64,000 nucleotides of DNA from contig MU270073.1 in the NCBI GenBank assembly GCA_021432635.1, positions 366,189-430,188 on the forward strand, in the 5' to 3' direction. The position numbers and the translations under genes are program-made. Source of the DNA: Thozetella sp. PMI_491. Taxonomy: Eukaryota > Ascomycota > Sordariomycetes > Chaetosphaeriales > Chaetosphaeriaceae. Within the stretch, counting starts at the first letter, position 1, and every line of letters begins with the position of its first letter. Below the pieces are notes generated by a model. It saw only the letters and a list, made by a program, of their open reading frames with translations, was not told where the DNA came from and made no database searches. Positions 34,275 through 43,429 of the stretch are shown in pieces.

Positions 34275-34295
34275 AAAAAAAAAAAAAAAAAAAAA
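34275..34295. repeat. Poly(A) tract, 21 nt
   Basis: Uninterrupted run of 21 A on the plus strand in the space upstream of the LARP1-like gene. No reverse-transcriptase frame or target-site duplication is visible nearby, so it is read as a simple homopolymer rather than a retroelement tail. Confidence 0.8.
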
Positions 34296-35323
34296 GCAGC
34301 TCAGGTCATTCCCTCTCTGCTGGGGGCCCGTTAACTTCCTCCTCATAACGAGAACAACCGAGTTATATTCGCGCAAACTCCACTGTAGCCGGACCCCTCA
34401 CCAAAAAAAAATTGGTCCGCGCAGCGCCGCTGTCTTCAAGGTACTTCCGTACCAGTGAATTGACCAACTCCACCGCTGTGAGATGGGCCGTTCTTTACCT
34501 CTGAACCGAGAAAAAAATTTATTCCCACACGCACACAAATCCTCCTCTCTTCTTTCCCAGCGAGGAGCCCTCACCTTCGCGCCGTCCTTGAATCAGCCTC
34601 CCCATTCCGTTTCCCTTTTGCCTCTATTTAGCATCTCGTGCACTCGAGATCGCTTGTTAGGGCAACGGGACCTGACCACTTCTCCTTCTTTGCGCGTCGG
34701 AAGTTTGAGGTCAAGACGTCTTTGCACAGTCCGGACTGGGTACCACACCAGAGTCACTGCGGGTTGCTCGTGTGGCATTTTGGTGCCGTGCCCATTGAAG
34801 CCACTTCCTCTTTCTGACCTGCTTCGACCTGCTTCGAGCGATCCGCCTGGTTTTTCGTCGCGACCTCGCCCGCAGCCCTTTTCTCACTGAAAGCCCTAGA
34901 ATTGCCTTGCAGAGCACTCGGTGCCTTCGATCCTTGTTCTCGGGCCCCCGCAAGACTTTTTTTTTATTCCTTCTCATTCTTTAATACCCAGCTCGTCCGC
35001 CGAGTCCCCCCTCTCCGATACCTCGACCCAAATTTGCCTTTGCAGACTTTTTTTTGCAGCGTAAAAACTGCCCGGTCGCCCGCTCGATCCCTGACAACAG
35101 CCTCGAGCCCGGAGTGATCTCGGTCGTGACCGGCATCATCTCGCGTGAGCTGCGATTCTCACATCCGGCGGTGCGGAGAGGTGGCATCGACCTCTCCGGA
35201 CACGACTGACGGGGAGTTTTCCGCGTCCAGCCTTGCTTGAGTCCAGGCCCGCGTGCGGAGAGAACCAACCGCCACTCCAACGACATCGGCCCAAAAGTCG
35301 ATCCGGTCTCACATCCGCCTTTC

Positions 35324-38300
35324 ATGGCGACAGCGTCATCCAAGCCGAGGGCGGAAATGGCGAACACAACTGTTTCGTATGCGCAGGCAGCCAAGGGACA
35401 CAACGCCCCTCCTGCTGGCCAACCACACCCCCAGCCTGTTTCGAGCCCAGCCCTTAGCTCCCAGACCAAGGAAGATGCCCCGACGACCAATCCTACCTCA
35501 ACCGCCGCTTCTTCAGTTGCGACGAATGACGTTGAATCCCGAGACGCCGTTAAGCTCTCGCAGCCCGATGTCGATTCCGCTGCCCTGAAGCAGGATGCTT
35601 CCGAGGTAGCTTCCCTCACCGATACGGCCTCGTCCACAATTTCGGCGTCCGAGGGGAGCGCAAAACAGCATGGCGATGGCGAAGGAAACGGCGCCGGGTT
35701 CCATGGTCTCGAGGACAAGACACGGTCGTCCAGCAGGACGTCTCGCTCGAATGACGGCATGGACGGCAAGAAGGGCCGGAAGCCCAAGAAGGGCCGGGGC
35801 GCCGACAAGGAGTCGGATCTTGAAAAGAGTCAAGAACTTGAGAAGGAAGTTCCCAAGCCCGTCCTCACCGAGGCCAAGCCCCCGCCCGTCAACATTTGGG
35901 TACAAAGGGCCGAGGCCCAACAGGCCAAGACCAAGGTGACACCAGTCACGACGCCCACCCCGGCCCAGAGCGCCTTCCCCCCGGCGACCCAAAGGCGTAC
36001 ACCTACAGATGTTTCTGAGGCTCCAGGAGCCCTCGTCAACGGCACACATGGAGACAAGCTGCAGCGGAAGCCTGGAGATGCCTCCCGAGTTACCGAGCAA
36101 GTCACCCGGAGAGCTGGCCCTCGAGGTGGCCGTGCCAATGACAAGGAAGAGAAGGTCAACGGATATGTTCCCCCGGTCGCGGATACATCTCTCTGGCCCG
36201 ATCCGAAATCTGCCAACGCTCTCGAGGAGGAGAAGAAGAAGACGGCGGAGAAGGTTGAGCGCAGCGAGAAGGATAGCCAAGCCGAGGCCGAGCCCGTCAA
36301 GACTCAGAAGCAAAAGTGGGAGAAGGTGGACTTTGTTCCGACAGTGGCCTTCAACACCCCAATCCCGCCGCGGAACAAACCCCGCGTGGGCAGAGGAGGC
36401 CGCGAGGCCGCTCCCGGTCGTGGAGGACACGGTGCCTCTGGGGTTGGATCCGGCTCGGCCGCCGATAAAGGCTCTGCTCCCGGCCCGACGAAGCCCGGCG
36501 AGTCCCCTCAGCATGACAGCGTTGCCTCTGCTCGGGGCGCTTCACTTCCGCCCAGTGCATCGAAACGCATGTCTGTCGATGCCTCCCATCCACGGGACCA
36601 GCGCAAGTCTTCGACTGCGGGCAAAGAACCGAATGCCGATTCTCAAGCTGTAAGTCGATGACCTTCCCACCGCATCGTGGTTGGCACTTTCCGAAAGACA
36701 TTATATACTAATCCATACTGTTTAACGCAGGTCGGCGACACTAAGCCAGATGGCTCTCGCCCTGCGCGTGGCGAGTATGGACAGGTGAACCCAGAGGCCC
36801 CTAGCTTCCCGTCCCGTAACGAGCGTCGAGGCGACTTCCCCAAGGATCAAGCCGGCCAGGGCCCCAGCCACCAGTCATTTCCCTCCCGTGAGGGCCGTGC
36901 CGATCGCGGTCGTGGAGGTTTCCGGCGCGGTGGTCACAGTGGGCCTGTCGGACCGCAGGCGCCCCAGGGCGCTTTTACTCCTCAGAACGGACAATACTCG
37001 GGACATATGCCATTCCCTGGCAGACAGAATGGCCCTTACAGCCCCCCTTCCTTCCAGACGGCATTCCCCAACTCGTTCGGTCCTGCACCTGGCCGGGGCG
37101 GGCGTGGCAATGGCAGAGGCAATGCTTCTGGCCCCGTGCCCGGTCGTTCTTCTTCGAACGGCCACGGCTTCCCCCCCAAAATGCCCCAATTTAATCCGGG
37201 CAACCATTACGACTATGGTATGCAGCAATTCGCTCCATACAACTACCCGGTTCCGACATATGAGCCGAGCATTCTCCAGATCGCTCAGGCTCAAATCGAG
37301 TACTATGTGTCCATTAACAACCTCTGCAAGGATCGCTTCCTCCGCTCTCACATGAACGATGACGGCTGGGTTGATCTTAATGTCATCGCCAACTTTAAGC
37401 GCATGCTAGATCTAACGAAGGGCGACAGGGAGGTCGTTCGAACCGCCTGCCTGATGTCTGACCATGTTGAGGTCGTAGTCGGCGACGACGGCATCGAGCG
37501 CCTGCGAGCTCGTAATCACTGGCAGTCCTTTACTCTCCCCGACTCAGACCGTGTACCAGAGGCCCGAGGGGGTATCACACAAAACCTGTACCCCGTACCC
37601 AGACCTCCAGTGGGCGGGCCGTACCATGGCCACATGATCCCAGCCGGATACACCTCTACCTCCCCCACGAGATTTGCCCCAGGCTATCCTATGGAAGAGC
37701 AGATGTTTCAGCAGGGGTACATCAATGGCGGCCATTTTGAGCAACCTGTGAATGGTGTAGATGCAAGTGGCCATCCTTACCCTGAAGCTTCGCAACTGTC
37801 GGCCGCAGTGCCCGAGTTCTCTCCCAACGGCGGAAATGCGCCTTTGACGCTGGACAGCATGACCAATTTCCCGGATGCCAAGGTCGAGAACCTGATGATG
37901 CTTGTAGCTTCTTCGAAGGGAGGCAGCTCGTCACATCCCGGACCAAATGGGTCGGTCGTCAATGGTGACGTTCCTGAAACAGATGAACAGGCAACGTAAG
38001 TCGTTTTACTCAGCACCTTGCTCACACGATCAGTTGCTAACATGAGTACAGAGCCACTGAGGCTAGAACGGAAGAGGGGCACTCAGAGGTACAGTCTCCA
38101 CTCGCAGGAAGCAGGTTTGCAATCGTATCATGGACTAACAGCGACAAGGCGGCTTCTGGAGACGACAACTCGGAGCCATACCTTGCCTTTCGTACCAAAG
38201 CGCTGGAGGAACGCAAGGCAGCCAAGCCTGGCGAGACCACTTGGTTGATGCGACAGCTCTATGAGTTCTGGGCTGGGTTCCTAGTTGCCAACTTCAATGC

Positions 38301-38523
38301 AAAGATGTATGACGAATTCCGATCTCTTGCCATCGAAGACGCAAACCAAGCGGTCCCGAGCAGGACCGGGCTCAAGAATCTGCTCCGGTACTACAACAGC
38401 CTATTCTACGGCGAGCAGCTCAAGCCCTGGGGCCCCGACCGACCGGTCCCCGAGATATTCACCCTCCACTACCAGGAGGCCGACGGCCTGAACCATGGCG
38501 TCAATGGCGACTTGCGGGCCTGA
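35324..38523 (+). CDS. LARP1-like La-motif protein with DM15-like C-terminus
   Basis: RNA-binding translation regulator of the La-related protein 1 group, acting on cytoplasmic mRNA. Three exons: 35324-36649, 36731-37995 and 38052-38523. Introns of 81 and 56 nt; total 1021 codons (1020 aa). ATG 35324 is the first in frame; a second at 35357 (MANTTVSYAQAAKG) has a better context and could be used. Residues 1-440 are a disordered Ser/Pro/Lys/Glu-rich region, followed by an RGG/Gly-rich stretch (about 450-600). The La motif covers about 620-705, with IAQAQIEYYVSINNLCKDRF, then HMNDDGWVDLNVIANFKRM. After a linker, residues about 925-1005 contain RQLYEFWAGFLVANFNAKMY, DEFRSLAIEDA and GLKNLLRYYNSLF. 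These resemble the LARP1 DM15 (cap-binding) repeats. The yeast relatives Sro9 and Slf1 have only the La motif. Confident for family; the DM15 call is by memory of the motif. Confidence 0.9.
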
Positions 38524-39920
38524 GCGTTTTCGATACCGCTTTATGATCTTTAAGGGATCTCGACTTCCGGCATGTAGCTCCCCCATTTTGGGGTAGTCAT
38601 ACGCCCTGCATCTAATGGTTTTGGAATGGCTCAATATCGTGTCGATGTCGGACAGCAAATATTGTCGCATCTGGAGCACGGATATCAAAGGTGGCGGCGA
38701 CACATTCGGCTCCTCCAGTCCCCTCAGTCTGCGGATGGCACTCCGTGGGAGCCGGTCAGGGAGGTTCAATGCGCGAGGAAGTGTTGACTGATGGCCTAGG
38801 GGCCCTAGTACCTTGGTCTACCGTCTACGCCATGCTCATTGGGCCGAAGAAAGGAACCGGTTCTTATACTTGGCCATCGGCGGCCAAGTCATGGGAGGAC
38901 GACTCGCGCGGTTTGAGATGACGGTTTTGCCCTGACGGCGTTCACTGCAGCATTCTGGAGGTCTGCTGCTACTTTTTCTGCTGCTCCGAGCGGCGTTTTC
39001 GTCCCCAATGGACACAATAATCTTTTCTGATTCTTCTTTGCCATCGATCCTGGACTCACACAGCCCAAGCGGTCGATCTGATACCATTGCGAGACGGCCA
39101 TCACGATTGCCTTAACCTGCTGGGTTATCGTGTCATGGGCGGCCGGTTCTGGTCCAGGAGACTCTGGCAAGACAACGCGCATCACACTCACTACAGCCAG
39201 CCGGCGCTTTAGGAGAGCAAAGCGATCATTCTTATCTAGATGACTTCCACAATGCGGGAATGGACGGCCATGATTTTTCCCTTCCAGCACACCAAAAAGC
39301 GTTCATTTCTTCCTTCACCGAACATGCATTGTCGATAGCATAGGGACCACCGCGCGAAATTTTTGCTGCATTCCAGGGATTCGGATAGGGAAGGTCGGTG
39401 TTTAACGACAAACAGCTCATTAGACTTTTTTATATTTCCGTCCTCTCTGCCTGCCCTGCCACGTCCTGGTCGACCATCACACGACTAGCTCTCTCTCTCC
39501 CGTCGGCGGAAGACAAAAAAAAAGAATGGTTTGCTCTTCGGCTGGAACATGTACAAGTAGACTACCCAGAAAAAAAATCACAAAAAAACCTAAAATAATA
39601 AAAGTAATAATCAATGTCGTTTCTGTAAGAATGTGAAAGGCATGCTCTGTATCGTCGGAGCCGCAGCGATGCTAAGTCCCGGAGAAGCGTAATGTGTACG
39701 CAGTAAGTCAAGGTTGTCATTAAACTGTGTATGAAGGCCTAGGAAAGAATTAAAGTTACAAGGGCATCCTCCCTCCCAGGCAAAAATCGTCCGTAGATAA
39801 GCTGCCTTGAGGCATCACATGTAATATCCGGCCGTTGGAGCCTTGGATACGCCACCCCGTGTTATCTCTCTCCATCGCCAGCCCAGGGAAGCTCAGTACC
39901 AAGGTCGTGGTCAAACGGGC
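38524..39920. other. Convergent 3' flank between LARP1-like and GPI-protein genes
   Basis: About 1.4 kb containing the two 3' UTRs. A-rich stretches at about 39510-39600 could hold polyadenylation signals. No frame is convincing, and no RNA gene is seen. Confidence 0.45.
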
Positions 39921-40656
39921 CTACATGGCGGCCATGAAACCTATCACAGCCGCCGCTCCGGCGAACGCGTGGCCAGCGAGGGCAGTGGCGGCTGGGGCAG
40001 CATTCCCGGAAGTGCTAGTGGCTCCGGTGGTCGTCGAACCGGAAGCCTCCGAGGACGGCAATACCGAAGCAGAAGTTGATGACGGCGGCGCAGTAACCGC
40101 GCTGATAATGCTGGTTGTGAAGGGGTTTCCGGCACTATCCGTACCAGTGCTCACGATGGTGGTTTGCTGCACCGTGGGCGGTCCAGATGTGGTAATTATA
40201 GGACCACCTCCGCCGGTACTAGACACGTCCGTGGCGGTCGGAGTGACGAGAGCGACAGACCGCAAGGCGTCAATGTCGGATATCACAGCATCGATGTTGT
40301 CCTTGTACTCGGACGGTATGGCACTATAGAACCATCCCGGCACCGGGGTTGCTTCGAGTGCGCTCGTAATGAGGCTAGCAATATCCCCCGTTACGGTTGC
40401 AGCGGAGGCGGCGGCGGCAACAGGCTCCGAGATCAAGGGGATCTGGACATAGCTGCTAATCAGCGCGCCGGCAGCCTCACTGAATCGCTCCTCCCTACAG
40501 CGCCTGATGTTAGTATCTGGCAGAGTCTACTGACGCCGTAGATGGCATTGTAACTCCCGACGCCTCCAGGAGAGGGTAAGTGGCTTACGCTGGGTCTGCC
40601 GCCATCACGGCCCGTGAAGCTAGGAGGAGCAGGGAAAACGACTTCGTGGTAACCAT
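39921..40656 (-). CDS. GPI-anchored Ser/Thr-rich surface protein
   Basis: Predicted extracellular protein attached by a GPI anchor; function unknown. Two exons: 40656-40589 encodes the signal peptide (MVTTKSFSLLLLASRAVMAA, about 20 residues) and 40494-39921 encodes the rest. The 94-nt intron (GTAAGC..TGTAG) splits an Ala codon, and the sum is 214 codons (213 aa). The mature region starts DPAEERFSEAAGALISSYVQ, then a helical part with VPGWFYSAIPSEYKDNIDAV. A Thr/Ser/Gly/Pro-rich stretch of about 90 residues suited to O-glycosylation follows. The last residues form a hydrophobic tail (ATALAGHAFAGAAAVIGFMA) after small residues that could be the omega site. A longer in-frame signal-like frame at 40460-40795 in another frame is a shadow. 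The small fungal family is common in Sordariomycetes but uncharacterised as far as I know. Confidence 0.85.
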
Positions 40657-41990
40657 TTTGGTAGCTTCTAGCGAGGGTATCACCCGCACCGGTAGCACCT
40701 AGTGAGGAGATGTCAAGCGAAGGGATGTATGGGCGGACGAAGTCGCTAAGTAGAAGGAGGACGAGCAAACTCCATAGACAAGGCACCTCCAGCATGGAGG
40801 AGGGATCAGTTTATACATGTTCTCGGGGCGGTCTTAATCGCCTGTCTACGAGACATGACGATGGGAGTACAGGTCATGATGATGAACGCGAGAAGCAGCT
40901 AACCTGCTTGAGCAACCAGCAGCGGTTTGGCGGTACGCAAAGCAGGAAATGAGTGTGCCCTTGCAGGAAGCCCGGGGGTCTAGGGCCGGGGAGGCAGACC
41001 ACTGGCTGATGCCAAACAAGGCACGGAACAGGAGGAACACAGAGGGGAGCACGATGACTTAATATCATGATCGGCGGGAGCACGTTGCTTTTCTAGCAGC
41101 AGTTTGGCTTGAGGGTGCTGGGAACTCAAGAGCGTCGCGACTGGCCAAGCATTGGTGACGCCCCAGGGCCCGCTACGGCTACACCAGCTGGAGCTCGATG
41201 ATTGGAGGTGCTCCTGTGGACCAGGCGTGTTAGACAGGGAAAGACCGGGGCCAGGTGTGACCAATCTTGCCGATGGCTCCAACGACTGCATGCTCGATGC
41301 TGCTTGAAAACTTGTGTGAAGACATTACATGTCCTTCAGTGACGCCAGCAAAGCAGAAAGACCGGGGGTTGGCCATAACATGGCTAACATGGCAAGCCTG
41401 GCACCGGTAGGGGAGGAAAAGCAAGCCATGCAAGCCAGAGCAAGGCCGTGTTTGGTGGGGCAATTCTTGGGGTAACTACCAACGAGTAGTTAGCAACAAC
41501 CCACCTTACATCATCACTCGCCTATGCGAAATTTATGCAATAAATAGGGTTATATACCCCTCCCCCGATTAGCAACACCACACGGAGCCACAGACGACGA
41601 CGTCGGTCTGCGCCACCCACACAAAGTGCGTCATCCGAGCTGGGCAATGCCCCTCTTTCTGTCGGCTGTGGCGGGGAGGGGCCGAGATGGACGGGACCCC
41701 CAACCAGGCTCTAGCTCGGCGTCGAGGGGAGGCCTCGAGGAGCGTCGAAGGCGGCTCCATAGGTTTAGGCCATCCCGAGGCCGTCGCTGCCGTTTTCGAG
41801 AAGGAGGTCTTGGGCTCCTAGAGTTTTTTTAAGTTGCCGAGACACCCAACGCTCATTTTTTTTGTTCTGCCTGGGGCCGCCTAGTAGCGCCTAGCGCATG
41901 AAGCGAAGACCTGGCCGGGAGGTTGCAGGCAAGCACCACCGACCATCAACCATTAGGCGAGAGAGAGGCAGCCCGGGGGCGGCAAGAGCT

Positions 41991-42052
41991 GGCACGACTG
42001 GCACGACTGGCACGACTGGCAAGACTGGTAAGACTGGCAAATACTGGCAAGG
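41991..42052. repeat. 9-bp tandem repeat (GGCACGACT)n
   Basis: Five successive 9-bp units (41991-42035). The first three are identical, the next two differ at one or two positions, and two degenerate copies follow. The period of nine keeps reading frame, so it appears as a Thr-Gly repeat in a spurious frame. Confidence 0.85.
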
Positions 42053-42284
42053 AGGGGAGAGGCACACCCCAAGGCTGCATGCACTGCACCCCCGTTTCCT
42101 CGTGCGGACACTGGTAGGTAGTAGTGCCGTGGCTGCATGCTTTAGGCTCCTTTCGCCAGCCGAAACGGATCACGGTGCCACCAGTGAGCCCACCCGGGCT
42201 CGGCCAAGGAGTGCCCGGCCACCATCCCGCCATGGCACCTGCTATGTCCCCGGGCTCGAGCTCGTGGGGCAGCAGGGCTGCGAT

Positions 42285-42330
42285 GGCGAGGGCGAGGGCG
42301 AGGGCGAGGGCGAGGGCGAGGGCGAGGGCA
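42285..42330. repeat. 6-bp tandem repeat (GGCGAG)7
   Basis: Seven exact copies of GGCGAG from 42285 to 42326, then a degraded copy. It lies 230 bp after the 9-bp repeat, in the same non-coding stretch. Confidence 0.9.
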
Positions 42331-43429
42331 AATAAGCAAGATCATGGTTGCTTGCTTGCCCCACCGGGGCGAGAAAAAAAACTGGACGATGGCCCGTCCC
42401 CATTCTTGCTGCCCAGCATCAACAAGCCGGAATGACCACGGCGATGCCCGACGTTGTGCGGCTCCCATACTAAGGGGTCTAGCATCTAGCAGTAGCAGGT
42501 CCAAGGTGACCCGGTCCATCCAAAGAACCCGCCCCTTTCCTTTCCCCCCTTGATCATTTTCTGTTGGGAAACCAGTAACCTAAGGTAGGCAGCAAGGGGG
42601 GGCGAGGGGGTTGTGTGAAGGTCACCTAGGGCCACCCCGCCGATGGCCGCCCAGCAGGGTGGGAAGGCTGCTTGCTGCGTGGTCGCGAACCCCAGTTGGG
42701 CCAGGAAGCGTCTCATGTCTCTGCCGCCGTTGAGCCCGTACTTTCCAGCTAATGAATGGCGGCTGAGGCAGGAGGAAGGATGGGGGAGGGGGGGGAGGAC
42801 CCTGTGGCTCCTGCCCACACGCACTTGCCCACCGAAGCATTTTTCCCTCTGGACAGACCGATCGGCCGCACCGCCTCCCTCCCGCCGCGCGTGGCCTCCC
42901 GTTGTCTGTCTCGCCTGTCTCGCCTGCAACTTGCCTGGCCTTTCTAGTTCTGCAAACCTTCCGTGACTTGCCAGTTGGCGTCCTCACATATTCAACCCAC
43001 CCGTGGACCGACTTTCTTCGCTGCTGGGGCTGGTAGGCTGGCAGCCGGCAGATAGTAGTAGTGCTTAGACGCCGCCCGTTCCCAGCCGCATCATTGCTCC
43101 ATCTCTTACATGATATTTCATTATCTGCATGACCTGGAGCCCTGCCTTCTCCTGCCTTCTTCCTGCAGCCAAAAAACCCACCTCCTTCATCCCACCCGCC
43201 CCTCCCCCTCATTTCCTATCCTCTCAGGCTCTGAATAATAAGAGCACAAAAATAGCCCTCACCACAACCTGCTGAGCCCATCGGCTCAACACACTCCAAC
43301 TCCGCAGGCTTTTCCTACCTACCAAGAATCCTACCTACCACTCAGACAGACAGACAGACCATCGCCCCCGGTTTGCGCCTGGTAGCTGCTACACTTTCAC
43401 CCGCAGCAAGCCAGCCCGTCGGCTCCCCG

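Larger units (their letters stand above)
30955..35323. other. 4.4-kb gene-poor region between sft2 and the LARP1-like gene
   Basis: Both flanking genes point right. No recognised gene lies here. TATATAAG elements occur on the plus strand at about 31790-31797 and 33627-33634. A 161-codon ATG-initiated frame of unknown nature lies at 32031-32516. A 21-nt poly(A) tract is at 34275-34295. The last 800 bp (34500-35323) are pyrimidine-rich and should contain the promoter and a long, possibly spliced, leader of the LARP1-like gene. Confidence 0.45.
40657..43429. promoter_or_regulatory. 2.8-kb divergent region upstream of GPI-protein and DUF3824-type genes
   Basis: No convincing gene. It contains two clustered tandem repeats at 41991-42052 and 42285-42330 and a pyrimidine-rich leader with a short GACA repeat at 43344-43359, about 70 bp before the DUF3824-type start. 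Open frames around the tandem repeats reflect the repeats themselves. Confidence 0.45.

Noticed and set aside
34275-34295. Poly(A) tract as the tail of a LINE-type retroelement
   Set aside because: No reverse-transcriptase frame upstream and no target-site duplication recognised.
35513-36514. 333-codon antisense frame over the LARP1-like gene
   Set aside because: GC3-driven shadow of a genuine coding exon; no recognisable domain.
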